From Primula veris (Eukaryota > Streptophyta > Magnoliopsida > Ericales > Primulaceae): DNA of 64,000 nucleotides. Within the stretch, counting starts at the first letter, position 1; every line of letters starts with the position of its first letter. The stretch lies in assembly GCA_963682055.1 (NCBI GenBank), contig OY821744.1, positions 27,380,967 through 27,444,966 of the forward strand, in the 5' to 3' direction. The position numbers were made by a program, and so were the translations under genes. The notes under the pieces were generated by a model. That model had not been told where the DNA came from. It did no database searches and was given only the letters and a program-made list of their open reading frames with translations. Positions 1 through 12,800 of this stretch are shown here, piece after piece.

Positions 1-2486
1 AGATATCGTCGACGAAGACCACCACGAACTTGTCGAGATACTCCTTAAAGATCCGGTTCATTAACTCCATAAATGCCGTCGGCGCATTAGTTAACCCGAA
101 TGGCATGACCACAAACTCATAGTGACCATACCGGGTCCTAAAGGACATTTTCGAAATATCCTCATCCTTCACCCTCAATTGGTGATAGCCTGATCGCAAG
201 TCGATTTTTGAAAAGAACATCGCTCCCTTCAGTTGGTCAAACAAATCGTCAATTCGAGATAGTGAGTACTTATTCTTAATAGTCACCCTATTTAGCTTTC
301 GATAGTCGATGCACATCCTCATCGATCCATCCTTCTTTTGCACAAATAAGGCCGGTGCTGCCCACTGTGACGTACTCCGCCTAATAAACCCCTTCTCCAG
401 CAGTTCCTCTAACTGCTTACTTAACTCTTTTAACTCAGCCGGTGCCAATCGGTACGGGGAAATGGCTATGGGTGCCGTTCCCGGTAACAAATCGATAGAA
501 AAATCTAACCCTCTCTTCGGTGGTAACCCCGGTAGATCTTTCGGAAACACATCTCTAAAATCGTCCACTACGATTGGCCATGTTTTCACTTCCTCGTCGT
601 TATCCACTATCGATAGACTAGCCAAAACACAAGACAGGTTGCCCACAACCTGCTTGGAATAATAAGGAATAGAAGAAAGGGTAGCGTCCCTTTCCCCACG
701 AAAGAACACCTCATCTCCGGATGAAGTTGTAAGGAAAACTTTTCGTTGAACACAATCGATGAAAGAATTGAAATGAACCAACCAGTCCATTCCAAGTATC
801 ACGTCGAATCCCGACATCTCTATAACAACTAAATCAAATATAAACACGTGGTCCGCGACCATTATCTCACAATACCGACACACTCGGTCCAACACAACTC
901 GACCCCCAACAGGAGTCTCTACAACAATCGGGTTCTCTAGAACCCCAGTTTCTAATGACAAGGACTCAACTAGACGCCTAGCTATAAAAGAATGCGAAGC
1001 TCCTGTATCGAAAAGAACATGTGCCCAAGTTGAGCACACAAGAACCATACCTTGTACATTTGCCGGGTCTCCTTGATTTTGCAACTGTGGCAAGGCAAAT
1101 AGACAAGCTTGAGCTCGTGGGTTTCCTTGCGGTTCTCGATTTCCCCCATGATTTTCTCGGTTCCCCATGCCTTGATAGCCTCCTCTGTAGTTCCCACGGT
1201 TTCCCCCTCCTTGGTGGTTACCTTGGAACCTTCCCCCTTGGTTCCCAGGAAATTGATGTGGTGGTACAAATTCCGGTCCTCTTGTTGGTGGTGGGGGCAA
1301 CCTAGGTTGGTTAAAAGGCCGGTTGGTGTCGATTCTACCTTGTCCCAAGGTACAAATTTTTGCCGTCTGTCCAAACCGGTTGCATGTCCTACATTGGACT
1401 CTAGGGCACTCGAATTGTCGATGGTTCACATCTCCACAGGTGAAACACGCTCTCTTCATTATGGTGTTTGTTGGTAGTGGGTTAAAACTCCTCTCTCCTC
1501 TGCCCAGTTGTGGAAAACACGAATTATTCACCATATCCCAAGTCCGCTTCTTCTCTTCCCTCGGAGCATTTCTGGTTTTCGACTTCTCCGAGATTCTCTT
1601 GCTATGGAGTAGAGCTCCTTCCACAGCTTGAGCTGATTTTACTAATTCATTATAGTTGACAAGTCGAGCTGATGCCAATTGTAACGAGATGGTCGGATTC
1701 AACCCCTTCATGAATCTCCTACATCTTTCTGCACCCCCTATAACCGATTCTGGGGCAACCTCGAGAGTGAGGTAAATTTTAGTTGGTATGCTTGAATGGC
1801 ATACCTCCTTGATATAGTTCCTCAAAGCACCTCCTCATTTCATTCTTATATGAATCGAGAAGAAACTGCCGATTAAACAATTCGATGAACTCGTTCCATT
1901 CGAAGTTGATTAAGTCATAAGTATCTACGATCCCCATCCACCACTTCCGTGCTTTACCCTTTAGGTGAAACTGAGCCATATTCATCCGTTGCTCCCCATC
2001 TATGATTCCCGCTGCCGATAAGTATTTCTCCATTTCGTCCACCCATCCCTCAACTATGGATGGTTCACCAACCCCATCGAAAGTCGGAGCCCCCAATCGG
2101 GTGAAGTTAAGTAATCCATTGTTACTTGAACTCCCAGCTTGTGCATTCTGCACCATCATTTGCACCACTTTCTGAAGGTCGGTCATCACTTGGTTGGCGT
2201 TTACCGATTCCGGTTCAGGTGCGTATGTCTCCTCTTCTTCCTCATTCACCTCTTCATATACATTCTCAACCTCTACCTCCTCCTCGGGTTGCTTTGGTGG
2301 TGGGGCACTAGTGTTACCTCTTCCCTCACGACCTCTAGTAGCCCTTCTTCCTCTAGTTGCTCCCCTTCCCCTTGGAGCTCTTTTTCCTCTTCCGTTTGCC
2401 CCACCTCGGGTAGCCGCACCGCTTGGTGGTGGTGCATCCTCACGTATAGTTGTTCTTCGTCCAGCAGTCCTTGTGGTAATAACCAT
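1..2486 (-). pseudogene. gypsy gag-pro-RT reading frame with one frameshift
   Basis: Gag starts at the ATG at 2486 (MVITTRTAGRR), with a Gly/Arg/Ala-rich basic N-terminus, an acidic stretch, and a capsid-like segment (AQFHLKGKARKWWMGIVDT). That frame stops at 1779. The continuing frame, one step away, is open from about 1710 to the window edge. It has a zinc knuckle [14 protein letters not shown] near 1447-1406, an aspartic protease motif DTGASHSF at 1009-986, an RT segment with [13 protein letters not shown], and VFVDDI at 19-2. Comparison with the other Gag copy ([14 protein letters not shown]) places the lesion near 1780-1800. So this copy is damaged by one small frameshift as far as visible and may otherwise be fairly young. 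Confidence 0.88.
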
Positions 2487-2699
2487 GACTACAACATTTA
2501 ACAACAGATACTTTAGTTGCCTCACTCGACACTACTACTCATACATGAATTCTCATACATGATAAATGCTCGTTTTACATGCTAATAACCTTATCAAACT
2601 TTCAAAGTCTAAAATCATAGAGTACTGCAATACGAAGCCAACGGTTTAAGCGGAATCAAATTCGGAGTAAAAACGAAGATGTTACGAGCGTTTGAAGTA

Positions 2700-3170
2700 T
2701 AACGGGAAAACTGCAAAATTGCCAGAACACGACCGATCGTTTTGGTCCAAATATTACCCGAGAGGTCTGAAAAAGTCGACCGGTCATTTTCTAAAAACGA
2801 TCGATCGTTTTGGTAAAAATATTATCCGAGAGGTCTGAAAAATACGACTGGTCGAAATAGGGATACGACCGATCGTTTTTGTCAAAAACTGACCAGAGAG
2901 GTCTGAAAAATACGACTAGTCGAAATAGGGATACGACCGATCGTTTTTGTCAAAAACTGACCAGAGAGGTCTGAAAAATACGACCAGTCGAAATAGGGAT
3001 ACGACCGATCGTTTTTGTCAAAAACTGACCAGAGAGGTCTGAAAAATACGACCGGTCGAAATAGGGATACGACCGATCGTTTTTGTCAAAAACTGACCAG
3101 AGAGGTCTGAAAAATACGACCGATCAAAATTAAACTTAAAAAAAAACGACCAATCGTTTTTCTGCAGAAA
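2700..3170 (-). repeat. 68-bp tandem repeats in gypsy 5' UTR
   Basis: At least four units with a 68-bp period can be phased by the string GGATACGACC at 2861, 2929, 2997 and 3065. Each unit carries CGACCGATCG and a second near-palindromic box of the CGACC(G/A)GTCG type, plus AGAGAGGTCTGAAAAA. A shorter array with the same boxes lies in the matching place of the related element at 34350-34580. The repeats sit between PBS and Gag, where packaging or dimerisation signals lie in retroelements; that role is only a guess. Confidence 0.85.
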
Positions 3171-3795
3171 ATTAACTATACAAAAACGTAAAATTCCTCA
3201 ACACTTGTAAATTCCTTACATGGAACATATCACACAACTACATCATTTAGTCTACAACATATTACAAACAACATCCGTTCGCATATAATATTCATTAACC
3301 CACGAGTTAATAATTTGAAAACATACTACATAAACCATCAACTACACAATTCTCGCATTCTAACACTTCACTACTACTTGACATGCAACTTATACCTCAT
3401 ACACACTACATCAATCTACACACGCATACAAACAACACAAAAGTGCGAGGGATAACCCATCACGATACGTTATCTTAAAGCACCTGAGCGTCCTCGCATA
3501 CTCTAGAACTCCACATCGCTAAGGTATTCCTTCACACATACCGACGAGAGGTTCACCCACTAGTTTGGCGAGCCGGGATCAACAAGCGTCCTCATTGTCC
3601 CCAACTTGCCTCACATGTGGACTTTCCTTTCATCAACTACTACTAAATTCTAGCTACATGTCTTAAGCTAAATGTAACCCCCCGTTTTAGAAAAAGTTTG
3701 AGTTTTTGGAAAAGTTTTGTGAAAATGATACGATGGATCTTGTTCCAATGGTTACCCATCTTCCCGTCGTCCCAAAGTATACAATAACCTAGTTA

Positions 3796-3807
3796 GCTCT
3801 GATACCA
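3796..3807 (-). other. Primer-binding site (tRNA-iMet type)
   Basis: The plus strand reads GCTCTGATACCA, the reverse complement of TGGTATCAGAGC, the classic plant retroelement PBS complementary to initiator Met tRNA. It is separated by three bases from the LTR edge at 3811 (TGTCACACCCC). Confidence 0.93.
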
Positions 3808-3810
3808 ACT

Positions 3811-4288
3811 TGTCACACCCCAAAATCGGTAAACACAGACATCAAGGCATGACCTTTTAAAAACAAAAGGAAAGAGAACCTGTTGGTACAAAATTTAAAT
3901 GTTTAAAAGAAAATAATTTGTGAGCTAAAGGAACAATTAAACTAATAAATAAAAAGGTTTGCCAAACACGACTACAAGACAAACGGTTTTAACTGATATG
4001 AATAAAAAGATGCCAAACGCATTTAATTTGCCCGTAGGCTACAATCTCAAAATTGTCTAAGTAAAAGAAAACGATTCAAGAAGCCCTGAGCCCATGCGAT
4101 ACCTTGCTAATGCTCCTAGCCAAACACCTCAACCTAAGTCGTACCTGAAAGACAAATGTAACGGTGAGTCCCACGCACATACATAGACGGGACGGCACCA
4201 CTAAATACCGTCACTCCATCCCATAAATGCAAGAACTCACAAAAAACAACTACGATAATCAACGTATAAAAAGAAATATAATAACATC
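3811..4288 (-). repeat. Truncated 5' LTR of the left gypsy element
   Basis: Starts TGTCACACCCCAAAATC, matching LTR edges at 31509, 35204 and 56820. About 480 bp are present, against about 1.6-1.8 kb in related copies. The missing part is replaced by unrelated CT-rich sequence, so the element has lost the outer part of this LTR and no target duplication can be read. Confidence 0.88.
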
Positions 4289-5080
4289 ATCCCTCCATCG
4301 CTACTCTCTATCTCTTCTTATATCTGCATAGCTAACGAGATCGGAGCTCCGCCACCTCCAACTAGAGATCCGCCCCCATCACACTTCTCTAACATTTCTC
4401 TCATCCTTTCCCACCTATCTCCGATATTCCCCCTCTTTCTCTCTCCTACGACCACATGAATGGACCCAAAGGAAGGATGAGTTTGTAACCCATGGCGATA
4501 GAGGATATGGTGCCCAATTTATGTCGATCTCATAGAGGAGTCGATCAAATCGACCTCATCTCTAGGATTAGGTGAATGGCTCTGGCAATGTAAATGGTTG
4601 TGATCAAAGAGGTCTGTTTGCTTTTCATCTATTTGTTTTAAATTATTTTTTGTGGTTTTTTTTTTTGAATCCAAATGTGATTTGAGATTTTTGCTGGATT
4701 TGTGTCAATTGGTCACTTTTGTTGAAAAAAACTGATTTGGTATGTTGATTGGTAATAATTTGGGGAAACTATTTAGAAATAATTTTTAAATTTTCATATA
4801 AATCAGTTTTTATTTATGAATCGGAGTTTTCAGAATTTAGCAATACTAGATTTGTAAATTGTTATGTGTTTTGTTAGAATAGCTTATCGTTGCAATTTAC
4901 TTATAAAAAGTTTGCTATTATTGAATTTTGAGATAAAGCAGTGATGATCTGTTATTATTTCTTGTGTATATATGAAGTTGTGTATGCGTGTAATAGATAC
5001 AGACCACTTAAAATCCTCACACTTTTTGTAAATGAGACCTTTGTGAAGTTTGAGTTTTTTTGTGTGGAGATTTTGAACAT
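4289..5080. other. Non-coding CT-rich then AT-rich segment
   Basis: The stretch 4289-4450 is CT-rich, resembling a plant 5' UTR. It is followed by short open stretches with ATGs at about 4457 and 4493 that end within 30 codons, then by AT-rich sequence leading into the minisatellite. I see no complete gene. It may be the left end of the AT-rich element that ends near 16032, possibly with a captured gene fragment, but no matching terminus was found. Confidence 0.4.
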
Positions 5081-5084
5081 AAAG

Positions 5085-6587
5085 CCTATGCACTTTTATT
5101 ATCTCATATGCACTTTTTATGCACCTTTTATACGTTTTTATCCACTTTTTATGAATCTCTTATGCAATTTGTTGCACTTTAATGAACTTTTATTAACCCG
5201 TATGCACCTTTTATACATTTTTATTGAACCATATGAACTTTTTATGCACATTTTATATACTTTTTATGCTTTTTATGCACATCAATACACTTTTTATGCA
5301 CATGAATACACTTTTTATGCACCATTTATGTACTTTTTATTGACTCGTATCCACCTTTTATGCACTTTTCATTAACCCGTATCTAGTTTTTATCCGCTTT
5401 TTATGCATCTTCTATGCAATTTTTATTGACTCGTATCCACTTTTATGCACTATTTATGCAATTTTTTACACCCGTATCCATTATTATGCATGATTTATGC
5501 TCTTTTTATTACCCGTATACACTTTTTATACACCATTTATGCAATTTTTATTAACCCGTATGCACCATTTATGCACATGCACTTTTTATGAATTTTATAT
5601 TGACCCGTATCCACTTTGTATGCACATTTTATTCATTTTTATTGATCCGTATCCATTTTTATGCACAGTTTATGCACTTTTTGTTGACTCGTATCAACTT
5701 TTTATCCACCCTTAATGCACTTTTCTTACACTTTTTATATATCCGTATTTACTTTTATGCATAATTCATGCACTTTTTATGCATTTGCATATAGTTTTAT
5801 GCACTATTTATGCACCCGTATCCAATTTTATGCACTATTTATTGAATCGTATTTACCTTTATGCACCATTTATTTAGTTTTTATTGACTATTTATGCACA
5901 TTTTATGCACTTTTTATTGACCATTTATACACATTTTATGCACTTTTTATTGACACGTATCCAATTTATATGCATCATTTATGCACACTTGAATTTATTT
6001 ATTATTTATTTTTTTTTTTGGACATTTTTCCTAGTTTTTTTAAAGTGTTTTTTTTTTTTTTTTGTAATTTTTGATTTTTGAATTTTTTGAATTTTTGATA
6101 TTTATCCACTCTTATGCACAATTTATGCATTTTTTTACTGACCCGTATCCACTTTTTATGCACCCTCGGTTTTTTGAATTTTTTTTTTCTTTTGACATTT
6201 TTCTGAGTTTTTTAGTTTTTATTCAAGATTTTAGTAATTTTGAATTATTTGAAAATTTTCGAATTTTTTTATTTTTATCCACTTTTATGTACCCTTTATT
6301 CACTTTTTATTAACCCGCATCCACTTTTATGCACTTTTTATTGACCCGTATCTATTTTTATGCTCTTTTATGCACATTTTATGCGTCTTTATGCACTTTT
6401 ATACATATTTTATGCACTTAATTAATTTGCACCTTTTAATGCACTATTATCGACTCGTGTGCACTTTTTATACATTTTTTATACACACTTTACACACTTT
6501 TTATGACTTTTTATGCACCTTTTATGTATTTTTTATACACTTTTATGCACATTTTATCGTCCCGTTTGCACTTTTTATCGTCTCGTT
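5085..6587. repeat. AT-rich minisatellite, TATGCACTTTTTAT / GACCCGTATCCAC type
   Basis: Dozens of degenerate copies of TATGCACTTTTTAT alternate with (A/G)ACCCGTATCCAC-like boxes. They give a variable 12-30 bp periodicity over about 1.5 kb. Long open frames on the plus strand here (rich in Phe, Tyr, Met, His and Cys) are products of the repeat and not genes. A short continuation of the same repeat reappears at 15502-15575, beyond the copia segment, so the array was probably continuous before the copia segment arrived. Confidence 0.9.
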
Positions 6588-6906
6588 TGTGTTCAAATTT
6601 CAAACTCTGTGTTTACTGTGTTTTTCAAATTCTTCTGTACTAAGACAATGTTGTGCCAGTATTTTTGGCTTTATGAGTTCTTAATTCTGTTTCTGTTTAG
6701 AATTTGAATATGCTCTGATGAATGAATATCTATTTATGCTTAAAAGATACCTGCTATTCTAACTTGCAGGGGGAGCTCTAACAATTGTCACAAAAGCACT
6801 GAGAAATTTCATTCTGTAAATTTTTGTGTCTGCTAACAAAATTGCAGGTAGATTATATGTTTATAAACTTAGGTTATTTGTCAAAACCAATGACAAAGGG
6901 TGAGAT
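6588..6906 (+). mobile_element. Duplicate fragment of copia 3' internal region
   Basis: This stretch is nearly identical to 14215-14533, the region just upstream of the 3' LTR, and ends in the same purine-rich motif before TGTTAGGACC. It therefore lies upstream of what looks like the 5' LTR. That is expected only if another copy of the element once preceded this one, or if the DNA came from a circular or tandem form. Confidence 0.85.
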
Positions 6907-8022
6907 TGTTAGGACCAGATTTCTGGCCCTTATACTATTTATTGTCTATTGGTTTGAACTAAATAATTCTAGTTGTTTGTTTAGGATTGAAACAGTTCTT
7001 GGTTTCAAGTGAGGTTGCAACCTCAGTTGCAACCACAGTTCCAACCTGTTGTTCTGCAGGATTCTGTTCAGTTCTTTAAATCTGCATTACTATTCTTTAA
7101 TGATGATTATTTCTTTTAAGTATGCAGGATATATTCTCTTATGTTCTTAAAGATTAAGTTTATGTATATTGAGAATATTAAAGTGATAACAAAGATGTTT
7201 CCTAAAAGATATAAGGAGATTAGTTCTTAAAGATATGTTTATTTTAAACTAGGCAATCTAGATCTCTATTCTTATGCAAATCTTTATCACTTGTTTCTAT
7301 CTTTGTTCTTTATCAAAATCAGTATGATACGTTTAAGATTGAATGAAATATGGAGTTTATGTTTCATATATATATTAAGAACGATTTTATCTCTAAAAGA
7401 TACTATCTTATATGTTTCCTTGTTTTAGAAAAAGACTAACTCCTATTTCCAAGCTAGTTATTAAACAGGTATTAACCTATGAAGATTGAGGTCAATCCTA
7501 TGCTGAAGAATCTCGTGCAATATGGAAAGATTGAAGTCAATCAAAAAGAGTCAAAAGCAATCATCAAGATCTTGAAGAAAGAAATTGTTTTTACTCCTTT
7601 AAATAGTTTATAACTAAGCTTGTAAAAGTGTATGCTCTAAACTATAAAGAACTCATTCTTGAGAGAATACACAGAGAGCTTTAAAAGGAAAACAATGGTG
7701 GGATGCCATTGATATGTTGAGTGATAGTTATAAGGTAGGAGCAATATAGAGATAGCCAGAAAAACCTAAAGGGAGTCTGGAAGTTTTTCATTAAGACTTG
7801 AATTCTATATTGTAAGCTTTTATAATATCATAATCTGGGTGAGTGCCCCGGAGACGTAGCCTAGTTAGGTGAACTCCGTTGTTAAATGTGCATGTGATTT
7901 AATTCAAGTACATTTAACTTTTACTGTTATGTCCATTATTATACTTAGGTTCCAACTGTGGTTGCAACTGCACTTGGAACCTAACTGCATAACTGCAACT
8001 AGAACAGCGGATAGGAATTTCA
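6907..8022 (+). repeat. Copia element 1, 5' LTR
   Basis: Starts TGTTAGGACCAG and ends GGAATTTCA, two bases before the PBS; length 1116 bp. It contains clusters of the 12-bp GTTGCAACC motif at 7012-7048. It also has an inverted repeat (GGTTCCAA ... TTGGAACC) at 7948-7981. The match to the 3' LTR copy (14534-15501) looks about 98-99% by eye. Confidence 0.9.
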
Positions 8023-8024
8023 AT

Positions 8025-8036
8025 TGGTATCAGAGC
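8025..8036 (+). other. Primer-binding site, copia element 1
   Basis: TGGTATCAGAGC, complementary to initiator Met tRNA, begins two bases after the LTR end. It fixes the element orientation as plus strand. Confidence 0.95.
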
Positions 8037-8081
8037 TTCACACTGGATATTACTTAGTGTGGATCCTGTGTTCTGGTAAAG

Positions 8082-9800
8082 ATGGACTTAATGAGGGAAT
8101 GAAACACATTCAACAAACCTCCACTTCTTGAAGGAGGAGTTAACTATGGAGTTTGGAAAATAAGGATCAGATCATTCATTAAACAGCAAAATGAACAAGC
8201 TTGGAAATCTGTACTCTATGGATAGGAAGTTCCAACTGTTACTGATGGAGAGGGTGAACTAGTATATGTACCTGAAGATAGGTGGTCTGTTGATGAAGAC
8301 AGAAAATCAAGTGCAAACTCAACTGCAATAAACCTAATCTTTGCTGGTGTAACTCTAAGTGTTTTCAGGTATATCTCTCATTGTGAAACTGCCAAATAGG
8401 CATGGGATATCTTACAAGTAACCTTTGAGGGAACTGTTAAAGTAAAAGCCTATAAACTACAACAGTTAACTACTCAGTTTGAAAATCTAAGAATGGAAGA
8501 AGATGAAACAATTGAACAATTTAATGGTAGAATTTGTCACATTGCTCATTAAGCTGGAACCTTAGGTGAAAAATACAGTGATGATAAACTTGTAAAGAAA
8601 ACACTTAGGTCTCTTCCAGAAAGATTTGAAATTAAAGTAACTGCCATTGAGGAATCAACTGATCTAGAAAATTTAAAACTTGAAGAACTTATGGGAAATC
8701 TAAGCACTCATGAGCTTAAATTCTTCAAACCTAAGAAAACAGAAAAAGGAATAGCCTTCCAAGCCAAGAAATCTGAAACTAAACTCAGTGAGAATATGTA
8801 TGATGAAGAACAGTTAGCTTTCTTTGCTAAAAAGGTCTACAAAAAGTTTTATAGAAAAGACAGGATGATCCTGGTATGTCTAAAGGATTTCAGAAAAAAG
8901 ATACTCAAGATAAGTTTAAAAAAAATCTTTAAGAAAAGTGGAATTCTAAAGAAAAAGATGATAGAGACCATCAGTCCAGAGAGATTCAATGCAGAGAGTG
9001 TAGAGGTTTTGGTCATATTCAAGCTGAATGTGCTAACACTTTAAAAAGAAACAAAAATGCTTATATAACCACTCACAGTGACAGTGAATCTGAGAGGAAC
9101 AATGATGAAAAGAATGAATCTAACTTTGTTAATTTTATAGGAAGAATCACTGAAAAAGAACCTGTGTATGAAAGTGACTGCGAGTCTGTTTCAACCTTAG
9201 TTACAACTGCTCTTAAAACCTATAGCAGTGATGAAGAAGAACCCTCTGATGATAATATTACTCAGCAGTATCTTGTTCTCTATGAAAAATACCAGTGTCT
9301 GAGTAAACAGTCCTTGATCATAAACAAACTTAATGCTAATCTAAAGGATGAGGTAAAAAATCTCACTGAACAACTAAACACACAACTGGTTGAGCTAACT
9401 GAGACTAGGAAGAAAATAAAATTGCTGAATGTATCTGCTTCAGATAAATTAGATGACATGTTGTCATATTCTAGAGGCTCTAAAGATAACAGTGGCTTAG
9501 GGTACTATGGTTATGAAAGCACTGGAAAAACTACTTTTGTGAAAGCTCTTGTTAAAACTGAAGCTCATGTTTTTGAAAATAAGGTTAGAAGTACAGTTGC
9601 AACCATAGTTGCAACCAAGAAAAAACTGAATAACTTTAAAAGTAAATCTACCTTTGATCTAAAATTGTGTAATTTTTGCAAAAGACCTGGACACCTTGAA
9701 ATCAAGTGCTATCTCAAAATGCACAAAAAGTACATCTCTCAGAAAAGTAGACTTATTTCAGCTTGGAATAAAAAGATAAATTGGGTCTGGAAAGTGAAAA
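8082..9800 (+). pseudogene. Decayed copia Gag (SIRE-like)
   Basis: The frame starts at the ATG at 8082 (MDLMRE) and reads recognisable copia Gag text (GVNYGVWKIRIRSF, LQQLTTQFENLRMEEDETI). It has in-frame stops near 8100, 8224, 8397 and 8552 and frameshifts near 8860-9040. A coiled-coil-like segment (LYEKYQCLSKQSLIINKLN) precedes a zinc knuckle CNFCKRPGHLEIKC at about 9668-9709. Long Gag with a coiled coil and late CCHC box resembles the SIRE/Maximus lineage of plant copia; the lineage name is inferred. Several stops fit CAA/CAG to TAA/TAG changes, as expected from cytosine deamination. Confidence 0.85.
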
Positions 9801-9839
9801 TTAACAACAATTCAGTTGCCAACAATAAAGCTGTTATTA

Positions 9840-12800
9840 CTTCCTTGAATGCTGTTATTACTAATGATTGGTATTTTGATAGTGGTTGTTCTAAGCACAT
9901 GACAGGTACTGCTAGTGCTCTAAAAAATGTCATTAATCTTACAGGAAACATTGTTGTGTTTGGAGGTGGAGATACATGTAAAATTATTGGAAAAAGGTAT
10001 CTTAAACAAACCTGGAATGCCTGAGATTAATGATGTGTTTCTTGTAGATGCATTAAAAGCCAATCTTACCAGCATTAGTCAACTCTGTGACAACAAGATG
10101 GTTGTTAAGTTTAACAAAGATAAGTGTCTTATTACTGATCTAAATGATGATTTGATCATGACATGAGTTAGGTCAGCAAATAGCTGCTATATTTTTGATA
10201 AATCTGAAAAAGAATTACCTCAGAATAGGTGCAATCAAGCTATTACTAACAATGTTGATATTTGGCATAAAAGGCTTGGTCATGTAAACTATAAAACCTT
10301 GGATAAACTTGTTAAAGAAGAATTGATAAGAGGTATTCCTAAACTCAGTTCTAAAACTCTAGGTGTTTGTGGTGATTGTGCAATAGGCAAACAAACAAAG
10401 AGTATTCACAAAAGTACTAGTCAAATTTACACTAAGAGAGTCCTAGAACTTTTTCATATTGACTTAATGGGTCCTATGCAAACTGAAAGTATTGGTGGTA
10501 AGAAGTATATTTTGGTAGTTGTAGATGATTTCTCTAGATACTCTTGGGTGGTGTTTTTAAGGGATAAAACTGAAATTTTTGAACTGTTTAAAATCCTTTG
10601 CTTAAAGCTTCAACTTGAAAAACGTTCCACCATTGGTAAAATTGTTAGGGTCAGAAGTGATCATGGAACTGAATTTGAAAACAGCAAGTTTAACAACTTT
10701 TACAACTCTCTAGGTATAAGTCATGAGTTTTCTGCACTAAAAACCCCACAATAAAATGGTGTAGTGGAAAGAAAGAATAGAACCATTCAGGAAATGGCTA
10801 GAGTCATGCTTAATTCTAAGAAACTAGCCAAAAAATTTTGGGCTGAAGCTGTTAACACTGCATGCCATATTGTTAATAGGGTTTATATCACAAAAGGTAC
10901 TACCATGACAGCTTATGAAATTTGGAAAGGTAGAAAACCTAATGTAAAGTACTTTCAAGTTTTTGGGTGTGTTTGTTACATTCTTAAAGATAGAGAGCAT
11001 CTTAGTAAGTTTGATTCTAAGAGTGACAAAGGGATATTTCTTGGTTATGCTCAAAACAGTAAAGCTTTTAGAGTCTTTAATCTGAGAACAAATTGTATCA
11101 TGGAATCATATAATGTGATTTTTGATGATTTAAAAGATATTGATGAGACTACAGGTGATAATGAAGAGTCATGAATTACAGGAAAAGAAACAGGAGAAAT
11201 TCAGCAAACAGTCTGTCCAGTAGTTGTTGGAAGCCCAGTTGAAACCGAGGTTGAAACCCAGAATACCACTGATTCTGAAGAAGAAGAAGAAAGATCTCCA
11301 ATTCAAACTACAAGCAAGCCACGCTATGTAAGGACTCAGAAAAATCACTCTCTTGATAATGTCATAGGAGAAGTCACTTCAGGTATGAAAACCAGAGGTA
11401 AAAGAAATGATGTTGTTCACTTCGCTTGCTATACTTCACTGTTAGAACCTAAGAATATAAAAGAAGCATTGGAAGATAGTGAATGGATTTTGGCTATGCA
11501 AGATGAACTGGCTCAATTTGAGAGAAATGATGTTTGGACATTAGTACCAAGACCTAAAAGTAAAAATATTATAGGTACTAAATGGATCTTTAGGAATAAA
11601 AGTAATGAAGATGGAGTCATTATTAGGAATAAATCTAGACTTGTAGCTCAAGGTTACACTCAAATAGAAGGAATAGACTTTGATGAAACTTTTGCTCATG
11701 TAGCAAGAATAGAATCTATTAGAATGCTCCTATCACTTGCTTTCTTATATGATTTTAAGCTGTTTCAACTTGATATTAAAAGTGCCTTCTTAAATGGTGT
11801 CATTCGAGAATAAGTCTATGTGAGTCAACCCAAAGGATTTGAATATCCAAAATTCCCTGAACATGTTTATTTACTGAAAAAGGCTTTGTATGGTTTAAAG
11901 CAAGCTCCTAGAGCTTGGTATGATAGATTAACCAAGTTCCTAATTGAAAAAGGTTTCAACAGAGGAGGAGTTGATAAAACTCTATTCACTTAGAAAACTA
12001 CTAAGGATATCATCATTGCTCAAATTTATGTTGATGACATTGTGTTTGGCTCCACATATGAAAATAGAATTGTTGAATTTATTTATGATATGAAGCATGA
12101 GTTTGAAATGAGTGGTGGAGGTGAATTAACTTACTTTCTAGGATTGCAGGTTAAACAAAATGAAAAGGGCATTTTTCTTTGCCAAAGTAAGTATGCTGAC
12201 AGTCTTGTCAAGAAATTTGGTTTAAGTGATAGCAAAGAGAAAAGAACTCCTATGAGTACTACCTTAAAACGGTCTAAGAATGATAAAGGTAAGAGTGTCT
12301 GTCCTAGTCTCTATAGATCCATGATTGGAAGCCTTCTCTATTTAACAGCTAGTAGACCAGATCTCTGCTTAAGTGTTGGAGTATGTGCTAGGTATCAGGC
12401 AAACCCTTTAGAATCTCACCTTCTTGCTGTCAAAAGGATTTTAAGATATGTAAAAGGCACCATTCACCTTGGTCTATGGTATTCTAAAGATACAAACCAC
12501 TTTCTTGTTGGTTACTGTGATGCAGATTGGGTTGGTAATATAGATGACAGAAAAAGTACTTCTGGTGGTTGTTTTTATTTTGGGAATAATCTTGTTTCAT
12601 GGTTTAGTAAAAAACAAAACTGTATTTCTTTATCTACTGCTGAGGCAGAATATATTGCAGCTGGAAGTGGATGCACTCAACTCATTTGGATGAAACAAAT
12701 GTTAAATGATTATAATATTAAACAAGAAGTCTTAACTTTGTTCTGTGATAACAAAAGTGCTATAGATTTGGCAAAGAATCCAGTTCAACATTCCAGAACT

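Larger units (their letters stand above)
1..4288 (-). mobile_element. Ty3/gypsy LTR retrotransposon, 5' part, runs off left edge
   Basis: Read on the minus strand, the order is a truncated 5' LTR (3811-4288), a PBS (3796-3807), a long 5' UTR with tandem repeats, Gag, protease and reverse transcriptase, which leaves the window at its FVDDI motif. The LTR, UTR and Gag closely match the element at 31509-36900 and the LTR at 56820-58403, so all three are one family. The RT wording ([24 protein letters not shown]) is typical of plant chromovirus-type gypsy elements; a Tekay-like placement is my inference. The LTR is cut at about 4288, where similarity to the other LTRs stops within the run AATATAATAACATC. 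Confidence 0.92.

Noticed and set aside
309..1631. Plus- and minus-strand ORFs within the left gypsy element
   Set aside because: They lie in frames other than the protease/RT frame, which is open from about 1710 to the window edge.
2126..2562. Plus-strand Ser/Leu-rich ORFs opposite the Gag N-terminus (also 33751-34253)
   Set aside because: They are antisense shadows of the gypsy Gag frame.
2700..3170. CRISPR-like spacing of the 68-bp repeats
   Set aside because: Whole units repeat without unique spacers, the host is a plant, and the array lies in a retroelement leader.
4941..6707. Many long plus-strand ORFs rich in Phe, Tyr, Met, His and Cys
   Set aside because: They are translations of the AT-rich minisatellite in several frames, with no start context or protein-family pattern.
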